Assembly (NCBI RefSeq): GCF_900101435.1
Contig: NZ_FMZH01000004.1
Coordinates: forward strand, 64,615-128,614
Length of the DNA: 64,000 nucleotides
Reading direction: 5' to 3'
Origin: Pedobacter soli
Lineage (GTDB): Bacteria; Bacteroidota; Bacteroidia; Sphingobacteriales; Sphingobacteriaceae
This document shows, one piece after another, positions 1 to 9,215 of this stretch. The notes under the pieces are model-generated. The model was not told the origin of the DNA and made no database searches. It saw only the letters and a list, made by a program, of their open reading frames with translations. How positions within the stretch are numbered: the stretch's first letter is position 1; the number at the start of each line of letters is the position of its first letter. The position numbers were made by a program, and so were the translations under genes.

Positions 1-1
1 G

Positions 2-505
2 GCTTTAAAAGCTAAATTAACAACCAAAATCAGGAAATATGCAAGCAGAGATTCAGTTGCTCATGTTACCATTATTAAATTTTTAGCTAGTCAAAAAGAG
101 TTAATGATTATCGAAAAGAAGATCGAAATGTTTTGCAATTCACAAAAGCAGCAGAAAGTGATTTTTAATAGGTTGATCTCCTCAAAAAAAAGCCGCACCA
201 TTTTTGTAATTCCAGATGAATCTTCCAAAACTTATTTAAAGAATCTTTTAGATGATTTCCGAAAAAGGTTGAAAACACGCTATACTAAAAGTGGTGGCGA
301 AGCACATATCTCTATCGGCCGTAAATTAAGCTCAACTCAAATTGACCTGGCCCAAAATTTATTTGGCCCTGTAACTTTAAAGTTTATTTGCGATACCGTT
401 GCCATACGGAAGTTCAGTAAAAATGCTGGGCAGTTTGAAGTAATTAAGACTTTTAAATTTTTAGAAAATCCATTAATTGATGCTCAATATTCGCTATTCG
501 ATTAG
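2..505 (+). CDS. 2H phosphoesterase / 2'-5' RNA ligase family protein (5' end missing)
   Basis: The reading frame is open to the left edge (first full codon at base 2), so the N-terminus lies outside the window; an internal ATG at 104 is not the real start because the first catalytic motif lies before it. Two H-x-T/S motifs define the 2H phosphoesterase superfamily: HVTI (bases 62-73) and HISI (near 304-315), about 80 residues apart. The C-terminal segment VAIRKFSKNAGQFEVIKTF fits the strand pattern after the second motif. Family members cleave or ligate 2',5'-linked or cyclic phosphodiester bonds in RNA or nucleotides; the substrate here cannot be told. The gene stops just before the palindromes that precede the Fic gene. 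Confidence 0.75.
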   Translation, partial: ALKAKLTTKIRKYASRDSVAHVTIIKFLASQKELMIIEKKIEMFCNSQKQQKVIFNRLISSKKSRTIFVIPDESSKTYLKNLLDDFRKRLKTRYTKSGGEAHISIGRKLSSTQIDLAQNLFGPVTLKFICDTVAIRKFSKNAGQFEVIKTFKFLENPLIDAQYSLFD

Positions 506-520
506 GGAAATTACAATCAT

Positions 521-594
521 GAGCCGATTAAATTTGCTAATCGGCTCATAAATTGGCTTTTTTTTGAGCCGATTAAATTGTATATTCGGCTCAT
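521..594. promoter_or_regulatory. Two near-identical palindromes, putative Fic operator
   Basis: Two 29-bp palindromic units begin with gagccgattaaatt and end with tcggctcat, at 521-549 and 566-594, centre to centre 45 bp. The second ends inside the ATG (593-595) of the Fic gene, so a bound protein, or an mRNA hairpin, would cover the translation start. They are candidate autoregulatory sites for the Fic protein's C-terminal winged helix (inference). The first hairpin is followed by a T run at 558-565 and may also end the upstream transcript. Confidence 0.55.
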
Positions 595-1696
595 GCAGTA
601 TAATTGGGAGCTAAAAACCTGGCCAAACTTTACTTTTTCTACAAAAGATATCGAGCATGATCTCTATCATTTTGCTCAGCAAACCGGTGAGGTTAATGCT
701 TTGTTAAAATCGTTACCTGATGATCTCAGACAAGAAACATTGCTTGAAATGATTTTGTCTGAAGCCATAAAAACATCAGAAATAGAAGGGGAATTTTTGA
801 GTAGAAAAGATGTGATGTCATCCATTAAAAATAACCTTGGACTTAATAAAACACCTGATGTTGTAAAAGATAAACGTGCTTCCGGAATAGCTGATTTAAT
901 GATTGATGTGAGAAATACCTTTTTAGATGAATTAACTAAAGATACCTTATGGCATTGGCATAAGCTTTTATTCACAGGGAATAAATATATAAACATGGGT
1001 GCCTGGAGAAAAGGCGATGATCCGATGCAGGTCGTATCTGGAGGAGTAGGTAATGAAGAAATCCATTTTGAAGCACCACCCTCACATCGTGTTATTGGTG
1101 AAATGGAAGCTTTTATCACCTGGTTTAATGCAACCAAACCACAGGGTACTAAAGAAATTAAAGATCCCGTAATAAGGGCTGGTATTGCTCATCTGTATTT
1201 CGAAACAATCCATCCCTTCGAAGACGGAAATGGTCGTATTGGGAGGGCAATTGCAGAAAAAACTATTTCGCAAACATTAGGCCGCCCGGTAATGCTCAGC
1301 TTATCTAAAGCAATCGAAAGCAACAGGTCTGCTTATTATCAGGCTTTAAAAAACGCGCAAAGAAGCAATGAAATTTCTGAGTGGCTCAAATATTTTGTAA
1401 ATATTGCACTTCAGGCACAATTGGAGGCCAAACAAACGATCGATTTTACACTCCGCAAAATAAAAGTTTTTGACCTATTCAGAGAAAAACTTAATGACAG
1501 GCAAAAGAAGGTTTTACAAAAGATGTATAGTTTCGGAATTGATGGTTTTGAAGGAGGGATGACTGCTAAAAAGTATATTTCAATCACTAAGACTTCAAAA
1601 GCTACTGCAACAAGAGATTTGAAAGAGCTGGAGAATTTAGGTGTTTTAATGGCTTTTGGCAGCGGTAGGAGTGTGCATTATAAAATCAAAGATTAA
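593..1696 (+). CDS. Fic family AMPylase-type protein (DUF4172 N-terminus, C-terminal winged helix)
   Basis: Fic enzymes transfer AMP or related groups from nucleotides to protein hydroxyls. The canonical active-site motif HPFEDGNGRIGR is at about residues 207-218 of this 367-aa form. An N-terminal DUF4172-like region (about 1-80) carries TSEIEG at about 61-66, matching the inhibitory (S/T)xxxE(G/N) helix, so this is probably a self-inhibited class II Fic protein. The last 65 residues look like a winged-helix DNA-binding domain. An in-frame TTG at 578 would add five residues, but it lies inside the second palindrome; the ATG right after the palindrome arm is preferred. The target protein is unknown, and no separate antitoxin gene is visible. 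Confidence 0.88.
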   Translation: MQYNWELKTWPNFTFSTKDIEHDLYHFAQQTGEVNALLKSLPDDLRQETLLEMILSEAIKTSEIEGEFLSRKDVMSSIKNNLGLNKTPDVVKDKRASGIADLMIDVRNTFLDELTKDTLWHWHKLLFTGNKYINMGAWRKGDDPMQVVSGGVGNEEIHFEAPPSHRVIGEMEAFITWFNATKPQGTKEIKDPVIRAGIAHLYFETIHPFEDGNGRIGRAIAEKTISQTLGRPVMLSLSKAIESNRSAYYQALKNAQRSNEISEWLKYFVNIALQAQLEAKQTIDFTLRKIKVFDLFREKLNDRQKKVLQKMYSFGIDGFEGGMTAKKYISITKTSKATATRDLKELENLGVLMAFGSGRSVHYKIKD

Positions 1697-1705
1697 TAAT
1701 CCTGC

Positions 1706-1727
1706 TTGCGCGCGTTTCAAACGCGTG
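1706..1727. repeat. GC-rich palindrome (REP-like)
   Basis: A short hairpin with arms cgcgttt / aaacgcg lies 10 bases after the Fic stop codon. It lacks a long T run on either side, so it is a weak terminator or one copy of a dispersed extragenic palindrome; copies elsewhere cannot be counted from this window. Confidence 0.35.
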
Positions 1728-1789
1728 CAAAAATAGCCTAACGATTGCATCGTTTAACACTTCTTCAACATAATTTCTATATTTAAACC

Positions 1790-2299
1790 ATGATCCACTT
1801 CAAAGCAGAAATAGAACGTTTCGAAACCATGGGCGAAAAAACCGGCTGGAGCTACGTATTTATTCCCGAAGCTTTAGCTAACGAAATTAAAGCCGGCTGT
1901 AAAAAGAGTTTTAGGGTTAAAGGCAAAATAGATGAACTCGAGGTTTCAGGACTGGCCACCATACCCATGGGAGAAGGAGATTTCATTATTGCCTTAAATG
2001 GTCCTTTACGTAAAAAACTCAGAAAAGAAGCCGGTGCCGCAATCGAATTGTTTTTAACAGAAGATAAAGACTTTAAAATTGAAATGCCCGAAGATCTCGA
2101 AATATGCTTATCAGAAGAAGACCACCTGATGCAGAATTTCTTAAAACAACCTAAATCGCATCAAAACTATTACATCAACTGGATCAATCAGGCCAAAACA
2201 GAACCTACCCGAACCAAAAGACTAGTTATGACCGTTAAAGCGATGGATAAAGGGCAGGATTTTGGAACAATGATCCGTGAATCGCAAGGGAAGTCCTGA
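1790..2299 (+). CDS. DUF1905 / YdeI-OmdA-family protein
   Basis: A 169-aa soluble protein. The first 95 residues match the DUF1905 barrel pattern (FKAEIERF at the start, then GWSYVFIPEALANEIK and a Gly-rich IPMGEGDFII segment). Residues about 105-165 match the YdeI/OmpD-associated (OmdA) helical domain, with the typical ending WINQAKTEPTRTKRL. Proteins with this pairing are common in Bacteroidota; roles in bacteriocin or peptide tolerance have been proposed, but the biochemical activity is unknown. It is monocistronic and convergent with the mannosyltransferase. No signal peptide. Confidence 0.8.
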   Translation: MIHFKAEIERFETMGEKTGWSYVFIPEALANEIKAGCKKSFRVKGKIDELEVSGLATIPMGEGDFIIALNGPLRKKLRKEAGAAIELFLTEDKDFKIEMPEDLEICLSEEDHLMQNFLKQPKSHQNYYINWINQAKTEPTRTKRLVMTVKAMDKGQDFGTMIRESQGKS

Positions 2300-2315
2300 G
2301 TGATTGACGTTAATG

Positions 2316-2387
2316 GTCAATAGTTGATGGTTCATGGCGGGATACCAGATGACGCCATCCACGAATTATGGGCTATAAACTATTGAC
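2316..2387. repeat. Inverted repeat at convergent gene ends
   Basis: Arms gtcaatagtt (2316-2325) and aactattgac (2378-2387) flank a short gap between two convergent genes. The right arm contains the stop codon of the minus-strand glycosyltransferase. It may act as a weak bidirectional terminator; there is no strong T tract. Confidence 0.4.
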
Positions 2388-3129
2388 TTCCGACTTCGGA
2401 CTTTCTACTATAATTCCTGAACCAGCTGTTTACCTTCATTTGGATAACCCCTAAAAAAGCCTCCCTGAAAATACGGGTACTCATTTTTGAAGTTCCTTCG
2501 GTGCGGTCGGTAAAGATAATGGGTACCTCAACTACTTTAAAGCCGAATTTAATTGCCGTAAATTTCATTTCAATCTGAAACGCATAACCCACAAACTTAA
2601 TTTTGTTTAGTGGTATGGTTTCCAATACAATTTTGCGGTAGCATTTAAAACCAGCAGTGGCATCCTGAATGTTAATGCGGGTAATAAAGCGAACATACAT
2701 AGAAGCAAAGTACGACATTAAAACCCTGCCCATTGGCCAGTTTACCACATTTACCCCTTTAACATAGCGCGAGCCAATGGCTACATCAGCGCCGTTTACG
2801 CAAGCTTCGCGCAGGCGGGCCAAATCATCCGGATTGTGCGAAAAATCGGCATCCATTTCAAAAATGTAGTCGTAATTTTTTTGCAGTGCCCAGTTAAAGC
2901 CATAGATGTATGCAGTACCCAGGCCTTGTTTGCCCGAACGTTCTTCGATAAATAAATGCCCCTGATATTCGTCCTGCAACGATTTTACAATATCAGCCGT
3001 TCCGTCGGGAGAGCCGTCATCAATAATTAAAACATGAAAAGGCTGGGTTAAAGAAAATACCTTGCGGATAATCTTTTCGATGTTTTCCTTCTCGTTGTAG
3101 GTTGGTATGATGACTAAACTATCTGGCAC
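2380..3129 (-). CDS. Polyprenol-monophosphate mannosyltransferase-like GT2 glycosyltransferase
   Basis: A 249-aa GT-A fold enzyme of the Dpm1 type, expected to move mannose (or a related sugar) from GDP-sugar to polyprenyl phosphate at the inner membrane. Seen: IIPTYNEKENI near the start, IIDDGSPDGT with D37/D38, the metal-binding DAD at 93-95 (MDADFSHNP), and the family pattern GSRYVKG followed by DATAGFKCYR. It lacks the C-terminal membrane segments of longer family members, so it is the short soluble form. Its last residues KSEVGSQ are encoded by sequence that looks like an intergenic repeat (see findings). The gene stands alone, convergent with the DUF1905 gene. Confidence 0.88.
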   Translation of the reverse strand: MPDSLVIIPTYNEKENIEKIIRKVFSLTQPFHVLIIDDGSPDGTADIVKSLQDEYQGHLFIEERSGKQGLGTAYIYGFNWALQKNYDYIFEMDADFSHNPDDLARLREACVNGADVAIGSRYVKGVNVVNWPMGRVLMSYFASMYVRFITRINIQDATAGFKCYRKIVLETIPLNKIKFVGYAFQIEMKFTAIKFGFKVVEVPIIFTDRTEGTSKMSTRIFREAFLGVIQMKVNSWFRNYSRKSEVGSQ

Positions 3130-3282
3130 GTTCGTTATTTTTTTATGAATGGAAGCTTTTGGCCTTTGTATTATGTGTTATAATTGCTTTTAAACTGCGA
3201 AAGTAAAGATTTAATATGAATTCACCACGATTTTTGATTGAATTGTGGAAGCTTTAAATCAACAACATTTTACCATTTAAGA

Positions 3283-3680
3283 CATATAAGGGCACTTAAG
3301 ATTTGGAACTTGTGTGAACTTACGTGCCTTATATGGTTAATAATAAAAAATTATTTTACCACCTCAGGCATATAAGGGCACTTAAGATTTGGAACTTGTG
3401 TGAACTTACGTGCCTTATATGGTTAATAATAAAAAATTATTTTACCACCTCAGGCATATAAGGGCACTTAAGATTTGGAACTTGTGTGAACTTACGTGCC
3501 TTATATGGTTAATAATAAAAAATTATTTTACCACCTAAGACATATAAGGGCACTTAAGATTTGGAACTTGTATGAACTTACGTGCCTTATATGGTTAATA
3601 ATAAAAAAATATTTTACCACCAAAGACATATAAGTACATTTCAGGTGAAACTAATACGAACTTAAGTGCCTCATATGGTT
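3283..3680. repeat. Tandem array of 86-bp palindromic units (about 4.6 copies)
   Basis: Units start at 3283, 3369, 3455, 3541 and 3627, an exact 86-bp period. The first four are almost identical; the fifth has diverged and is partial. Each unit contains an imperfect dyad: catataagggcacttaag on the left and cttacgtgccttatatg on the right, followed by an AT-rich linker. The array fills the gap between two minus-strand genes. Units abut directly with no unique spacers, so it is not a CRISPR array. Confidence 0.9.
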
Positions 3681-3692
3681 TTGAAAATAAGC

Positions 3693-5174
3693 TTATCTCA
3701 CTTCCTGCATCAGTCGTTTAACCAATTGAGAAAGGAGGATCAGTACCAGGCCTGAAATCAAAGAATATAGTGCCAGAGCTTTGTAACCTTCGGTATATGC
3801 CATTAATTTGGATGTAAGCGAAGCATTTTCGATGCTCGACATTTCTGCACCCAACTTTCCTGCAGCCAGTTGCCCAAAAGCACTCGATAAAAACCAGAGT
3901 CCCATCATCATCCCAAACATTCTTTTAGGCGAAAGTTTGGTAATAATCGACATCCCGATAGGACCTAAGCAAAGTTCGCCCAGGGTTAACAGTAAATAAG
4001 CAAAGGTAAATACATTTAAAGAGCTAATGCCCTGTGCGTTTGCAAAGAAACGGGTAGCATAAAATGCATAAAAACTTAGCGCAAGTAAAAGAAAACCGAT
4101 ACCGAATTTAACTACTGTGTTAGGCTCAATTTTGCGTTTATATAAACCCAGCCACAAAATACCCACTATCGGACTAAAAACAACCACAAAGAAAGAGTTT
4201 GCGCTATTGTTTACCACATTAGGATCGATGTTAAAAAAGAGGATTTTATGGTCGAGGTTATCTTTAGCAAACAACGATAATGAACCACCACTTTGCTCAG
4301 AAATGGCCATAAAAATGAAATAACAGAAGATAAATACGAATGCCGCAAGTAGTTTATACTGCGCCTTTTTATCTTTTATTTTAAAGGTTTCGTACAAAAA
4401 GTAAATCATGGCAATTACCCCAATGGTGTACATAAAGTAATCGGCAAAAACGGTGTTTTTTACCATGATGTAAATTAAGGGGATGCAGAGAATAGAACCT
4501 ACGTATACAGAAATTTCTGCTACTCTTTGTTTCGCTTTTTTAAGGTGCAGCAAAGGCGAAATACCAATCGGTCCCAAATGTTTTTTGGTAAAAATAAATG
4601 TACCTAAACCAAACGTCATTACAAGCGCCGCTGATAAAAAGCACAGATGCCAGTTGTAATATTTACCCAAATAAATACACATGGCGCCACCCAATAGTCC
4701 GCCTATGTTAATACCGGCGTAAAATAAGCCATAGCCGGCATCGCGTCGGTTATCTTGCTCATGGTAAAGTTCGCCTACCATTGATGAGATATTGGGTTTA
4801 AAGAAACCTGTACCAATAATTGATAGGGTAATGCCCACATAAAACAGGTCCTGAGGCGAAAAAGCCAGGATCAGGTTCCCGATAATCATTAAAGAACCGC
4901 CCCAGAAAAGTGATTTGCGGAAGCCCAAAATACGGTCGGCAAAAATACCGCCGATAAAAGTAAATGCATATACAAAAGCCTGTATTGCACCGTATTGTAA
5001 GTTTGATTTCTGGTCGCTAAGGCCCAGCTGGTCGACCATAAAAAAGGCCAGAACGCCCCGCATGCCGTAAAAACAAAAACGTTCCCACATTTCTACCAGC
5101 GACAGGTGCCAAAGTTGTTTAGGGTATTTGCCCTCAAAGTTTTGGATATCTTCTATTGAAATTGTTTTTTCCAT
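3693..5174 (-). CDS. POT/PTR2-family proton-coupled oligopeptide transporter
   Basis: A 493-aa inner-membrane transporter of the major facilitator superfamily, importing di- and tripeptides with protons. The hallmark ExxER motif is E28-M-W-E31-R32, followed by FCFYG, and the PTR2 signature GFFKPNISSMVGELY lies near residues 120-140. About 12-14 hydrophobic helices can be seen. It is the downstream member of a tandem pair with 5241-6836, and a terminator-like hairpin lies between them, so the two may be separately transcribed. The N-terminus MEKTISIEDIQNFEGKYPKQ is cytosolic. Confidence 0.92.
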   Translation of the reverse strand: MEKTISIEDIQNFEGKYPKQLWHLSLVEMWERFCFYGMRGVLAFFMVDQLGLSDQKSNLQYGAIQAFVYAFTFIGGIFADRILGFRKSLFWGGSLMIIGNLILAFSPQDLFYVGITLSIIGTGFFKPNISSMVGELYHEQDNRRDAGYGLFYAGINIGGLLGGAMCIYLGKYYNWHLCFLSAALVMTFGLGTFIFTKKHLGPIGISPLLHLKKAKQRVAEISVYVGSILCIPLIYIMVKNTVFADYFMYTIGVIAMIYFLYETFKIKDKKAQYKLLAAFVFIFCYFIFMAISEQSGGSLSLFAKDNLDHKILFFNIDPNVVNNSANSFFVVVFSPIVGILWLGLYKRKIEPNTVVKFGIGFLLLALSFYAFYATRFFANAQGISSLNVFTFAYLLLTLGELCLGPIGMSIITKLSPKRMFGMMMGLWFLSSAFGQLAAGKLGAEMSSIENASLTSKLMAYTEGYKALALYSLISGLVLILLSQLVKRLMQEVR

Positions 5175-5193
5175 GAAATTGGTTTAAAAATGA

Positions 5194-5218
5194 AAAGCCC
5201 GATCAGGAACCGGGCTTT
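5194..5218 (-). terminator. Hairpin terminator between the two POT genes
   Basis: Stem aaagcccg / cgggcttt with a 9-nt loop, followed on the minus strand by a T-rich stretch. It lies just after the stop codon of the upstream transporter (5241-6836), so it probably ends or attenuates that transcript before the second transporter gene. Confidence 0.7.
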
Positions 5219-5240
5219 AAGTTAAAATTATTTTATGCTG

Positions 5241-6836
5241 TTAATGAACACCATGCATCCATTTGCGTAATAACGGGCTTAATGCAAACATAATTAAGCC
5301 TGCCACAATTGGTATGATGGTGAATATTAAGAAGAATGTTGAGATTGAATAAGCTGTACTGATTTTATCTATCAGTGATCCGGTAGCGCCTGCAAGGTAA
5401 TTTCCGATGGCAGTACAGGTAAAAAATACACCAAACATTAAACCAACCAAATTAGCTGGTGCCAGTTTACTTACGTAAGATAAACCAACCGGAGAAATAC
5501 AAAGCTCACCCACGGTGTGGAAGAAATAGGCAAAAACAAGCCAGAATAAGCTTACTTCTGCAGAAGTTGCTCCTTGCGGAATAGCAGAACCTCCGTAAGC
5601 CAGACCAGCAAAGCCAATACCTACGAATATAAGGCCAAAGCCGAATTTTACCGGACCGCTAGGGTTAAATTTGGTTTCCCAGATTTTAGACACAATAGGG
5701 GCTAAGGATACGATAAAGAATGAGTTAAGTACGCTAAACCATGATGCCGGCACTTCAGTACTTACCGAACCCAGTTCACGGTCTACTTTCCAAATGGCCA
5801 ATACCCAAATAATGGCAAAGCTTAATAAGGTAAATAAGATCGTTGCCGGATATTTTTTGAAGATTTTTCTGGCTAATGAGAAAAGCACAAAAGTTACAGC
5901 TACCAAAGGAAATATAGTAAGGATACTGTCTACCCATTTAAAAGTAGTTGCTGCGCCACCGGTTAAATTTCTTAAGGTGTAATCTTTGGCAAAGATAGTC
6001 ATCGAACCACCTGCCTGTTCAAATACCATCCAGAAGAAAATGGTGAAAATAGATAAAATGGCAATCACCCATAAACGCTGGCTTCTCACTTTTTTCGGAA
6101 TTTCTTCCACTGTTGGATCTGCTTTCTCAACTTCTTTAGTTTTATCTACCGACGCACCAATTACGCCAAAAATTTTCTGTCCGAAGTAGAATTGCAACAT
6201 CCCGAAGAGCATGAAAACGCCTGCAAGCCCGAAACCGTAATGCCAGCCCACTTTTTCGCCAATGTAACCACACATTAACATCCCGATAAATGCCCCAGAG
6301 TTAATACCCATATAGAAAATGGCATAAGCACTGTCTTTTTTGTCGCTGATAGGTGGGTAAAGTTTACCCACAATAGAAGAAATGTTTGGTTTAAAAAAAC
6401 CGTTACCCACAATCAGTAGCAGTAAACCTAAATAGAAAAAGTTATTGCTAAAGCCTTCAAGTGCCATGGCTGCGTGGCCAAGGGTCATAATAAAGGCACC
6501 TATAATTACCGCTTTTCTGTAACCTGTAAATCTGTCGGCAATTAAACCACCTAATATTGGTGTAAAATACACCAGGCCTGTGTAAATAGCATAAAGTTGT
6601 AAAGCTTCGGGCCGTGGCCAGCCCCAGCCATTTTTACTTAAATCACTAATCAGAAAAAGAACCAATATGGCACGCATTCCGTAATAGCTAAATCTTTCCC
6701 ACATCTCAGTGAAAAAGAGTACAAAAAGCCCAACCGGGTGACTAAATAATTTTTCTTTGGATACGCCTTGACTTTCTAAATGGAGATCTAGTTCTTTATC
6801 ATGGTCAATACTAATGGTTTCATTAGATTTTTGCAT
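5241..6836 (-). CDS. POT/PTR2-family peptide MFS transporter, larger paralogue
   Basis: A 531-aa paralogue of the next gene downstream on this strand. ExxER motif at E44-M-W-E47-R48 followed by FSYYGMR, and the PTR2 signature GFFKPNISSIVGKLYPP near 145-160. It has a longer N-terminal cytosolic tail (about 35 residues) and a charged insertion around residues 230-255 between the N- and C-terminal helix bundles. It should import small peptides; the two paralogues may differ in affinity or substrate, as tandem copies often do (inference). Confidence 0.92.
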   Translation of the reverse strand: MQKSNETISIDHDKELDLHLESQGVSKEKLFSHPVGLFVLFFTEMWERFSYYGMRAILVLFLISDLSKNGWGWPRPEALQLYAIYTGLVYFTPILGGLIADRFTGYRKAVIIGAFIMTLGHAAMALEGFSNNFFYLGLLLLIVGNGFFKPNISSIVGKLYPPISDKKDSAYAIFYMGINSGAFIGMLMCGYIGEKVGWHYGFGLAGVFMLFGMLQFYFGQKIFGVIGASVDKTKEVEKADPTVEEIPKKVRSQRLWVIAILSIFTIFFWMVFEQAGGSMTIFAKDYTLRNLTGGAATTFKWVDSILTIFPLVAVTFVLFSLARKIFKKYPATILFTLLSFAIIWVLAIWKVDRELGSVSTEVPASWFSVLNSFFIVSLAPIVSKIWETKFNPSGPVKFGFGLIFVGIGFAGLAYGGSAIPQGATSAEVSLFWLVFAYFFHTVGELCISPVGLSYVSKLAPANLVGLMFGVFFTCTAIGNYLAGATGSLIDKISTAYSISTFFLIFTIIPIVAGLIMFALSPLLRKWMHGVH

Positions 6837-6973
6837 AAAACATTTGTTGGTTTTAGTTTATGAATTCAGAATTTGTGTGTTGTTTAAGCTAGTTTAGCAG
6901 GGCGCAATATAGTCAGCGTAGGCCAAACTCACAAATTTTTAGGTAATGTATCAGGTAAATGATTTGTTAAAAA

Positions 6974-7876
6974 TTAAAACTTCCTGATTGGTTTAATATT
7001 TTTCTTTGGATCTGCATAAAGCTCATCGTTCGAATTAGCCTCGTTGTTAAGTGTAAGTTCTTCCTGCAATTTTAATTTGCCGCCAATAATTTTGAAACCA
7101 TCAAAAGTGCCATCCGAACCATAAAATTCAGGTTTGCCTTTTATTTCGGGATCAAAAGAACCCAGGTGGTCAAACACAATCATGCCCGCTTTTACGTCGG
7201 TTTTAAGCATCATGGCATTCGATTTGGCGTATTCAAATATCACCCTGTTTTTTCCTTTCAGTTCTTTTCCATCAAAAACCGGCGCTCCAAAAGTTACATT
7301 ATCCTTATCAAAGGAAAGGATTTCGATTACTTTTTTTGTAGTGGCCTGCGTGTTTCCTTTCCAACCTAACAATACATAATATGGCAAGCGGTTTCCGCTG
7401 GTTACGGGTATAATTTCGTAATAGCGGGCACCAAACCATTTCTGATTGTTCGTTACCACATTAGGGTCGTTCATGTTCTCTGTTTGATCGATTAGCGGAT
7501 AGAGTTTTAACGGACCGTTTTTGGTATTCATCTGGATGGTACCATAATAACGGTAGCTGCCATTTTCGAGCTGTACATACCAGGTTAAAGTTCTGAAAGC
7601 CTGATCGGTAGATTTAATTATCGAGACATTTTTTAACGAATCGAAAGGGTAGGCAAAAGAATTGGGTGTTTTTAAGGCTTCTACCAATAGCTTAACAAAC
7701 CTGCCATTGCTTTCGAGCTTTTCATTGTCACTTAATGCAGTTACTGTAGCTGTAGAAATTTTGATCAGCGAATCCTGAAAAACGCTCATTTTATTAGGAG
7801 CCTGTTGCGCTTGTACATTAAAGCTCAGCAGGCCAATAAATAGCAGGGAAAGCAACTTTAGGTTCTTCATTATCAT
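6974..7876 (-). CDS. Secreted protein of unknown function
   Basis: A 300-aa protein with a clear N-terminal signal peptide (hydrophobic run LKLLSLLFIGLLSFNVQAQ ending in AQ-A). The ATG at 7870 (third residue) is an equally good start. The rest is soluble and mixed alpha/beta, with segments such as FRTLTWYVQLENGSYRYYG and FYGSDGTFDGFKII. I do not recognise a named domain. It follows the thiolase by 33 bases on the same strand and is probably co-transcribed, but nothing in it indicates a role in thiolysis. Confidence 0.75.
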   Translation of the reverse strand: MIMKNLKLLSLLFIGLLSFNVQAQQAPNKMSVFQDSLIKISTATVTALSDNEKLESNGRFVKLLVEALKTPNSFAYPFDSLKNVSIIKSTDQAFRTLTWYVQLENGSYRYYGTIQMNTKNGPLKLYPLIDQTENMNDPNVVTNNQKWFGARYYEIIPVTSGNRLPYYVLLGWKGNTQATTKKVIEILSFDKDNVTFGAPVFDGKELKGKNRVIFEYAKSNAMMLKTDVKAGMIVFDHLGSFDPEIKGKPEFYGSDGTFDGFKIIGGKLKLQEELTLNNEANSNDELYADPKKNIKPIRKF

Positions 7877-7909
7877 GCTTAAACGGGTATTTTACAGCTA
7901 TCAGTATAT

Positions 7910-9088
7910 TTATGCTATTTTTTCTATAACCAGTGCGCTGGCGCCACCACCGCCGTTACAAATACCGGCAACACCAATTTTGCCATCGTTTTGTGCCAGT
8001 ACCGAAAGGAGGGTAACCACAATGCGGGCGCCTGATGCTCCCAGCGGGTGACCCAACGATACTGCACCACCATTTACATTTACCTGGCTATCGTTTAAAG
8101 CGAGCAATTGGTTGTTGGCAATAGAAACTACAGAGAAAGCCTCGTTAATTTCGAAGAAATCGACAGCTTTAATATCAATATTGGCTTTGTGCAAGGCTAG
8201 TGGAATGGCTTTAGAAGGAGCGGTAGTAAACCACTCTGGCGCTTGTTGCGCATCGGCATAGCTTAATATTTTGGCCAGGGGTTTTATACCCAGTTCTTTT
8301 GCTTTATCGGCACTCATTAAAACCAATGCTGCTGCGCCATCATTCAGGGTAGAGGCATTTGCGGCCGTAACCGTTCCATCTTTTTTAAAAACGGGCTTTA
8401 GTGCTGGTATTTTATCAAATTTAACTGCTGTAGGCTCGTCGTCGGTATCAATTAAAGTAACCTCGCCCTTGCGGTCTTTTACTTCTACGGCTACAATTTC
8501 GCCGGCAAATTTTCCGGCAGTTTGTGCTGCCTGAGCTCTTTTGTACGAGTTAATGGCAAAATCGTCCTGTGCCTCGCGGCTAATGTTACACTCAGTAGCG
8601 CAAAGCTCTGCTGCCGATCCCATGTGGTAATCGTTGTAAACATCCCAAAGACCATCTTTTACCAATCCGTCAGTCACTTGCCCGTGACCTAAGCGGTAGC
8701 CATTTCTTGCTTTATCGAGATAGTAGGGTACATTGCTCATGCTTTCCATACCGCCAGCCACAATAATATCGTTATCGCCATTGGCAATGCTTTGTGCTGC
8801 CAGCATAATGGCTTTGGTACCCGATGCGCAAACTTTATTTATAGTAGTAGCCGGTAAATCGGGCAAGCCGGCAAACTTGGCAGCCTGCGTGGCCGGAGCC
8901 TGACCTAAATTGGCCGATAAAACGTTGCCCATGTACACTTCCTGAATCTGTTCGGGCTTTAAACCTGCTTTTTCTATAGCCGCTTTAATGGCAAAGCCGC
9001 CAAGCTGGGTAGCCGAAAACTGGGCTAAAGCACCACCAAAACTGCCAATAGGCGTTCTAACAGCCGATACGATTACAACTTCTTTCAT
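7910..9088 (-). CDS. Acetyl-CoA C-acyltransferase (thiolase)
   Basis: A 392-aa cytosolic thiolase, the usual family length. It forms or cleaves acetoacetyl-CoA or longer 3-ketoacyl-CoAs. Catalytic residues can be placed: nucleophile Cys87 in [10 protein letters not shown], the NEAF motif at about 315-318, His347 in GHPLGASG and Cys377 in [10 protein letters not shown]. The N-terminus [17 protein letters not shown] is typical of the degradative/biosynthetic acetyl-CoA acetyltransferase branch. There is no 3-hydroxyacyl-CoA dehydrogenase neighbour, so a biosynthetic (for example mevalonate-entry) role is as likely as beta-oxidation. Confidence 0.95.
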   Translation of the reverse strand: MKEVVIVSAVRTPIGSFGGALAQFSATQLGGFAIKAAIEKAGLKPEQIQEVYMGNVLSANLGQAPATQAAKFAGLPDLPATTINKVCASGTKAIMLAAQSIANGDNDIIVAGGMESMSNVPYYLDKARNGYRLGHGQVTDGLVKDGLWDVYNDYHMGSAAELCATECNISREAQDDFAINSYKRAQAAQTAGKFAGEIVAVEVKDRKGEVTLIDTDDEPTAVKFDKIPALKPVFKKDGTVTAANASTLNDGAAALVLMSADKAKELGIKPLAKILSYADAQQAPEWFTTAPSKAIPLALHKANIDIKAVDFFEINEAFSVVSIANNQLLALNDSQVNVNGGAVSLGHPLGASGARIVVTLLSVLAQNDGKIGVAGICNGGGGASALVIEKIA

Positions 9089-9215
9089 GTAAACTAAATT
9101 TTTTATGAATTTTTGGTTAGGCCGCTAAGTTAGTTAAACTGCTTATGTTTCCAAAACCTGCAGCACTTAAATGACGTATGGCAAATGATTTAGTAGGTAT
9201 GATGTTTGTATTTGT

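Noticed and set aside
676..1137. 153-codon frame antisense to the Fic gene
   Set aside because: Shadow of a strongly supported gene; no domain, start context or conservation signal.
3283..3680. CRISPR-like array
   Set aside because: Units abut with no unique spacers, each unit is itself palindromic, and no cas gene is nearby.
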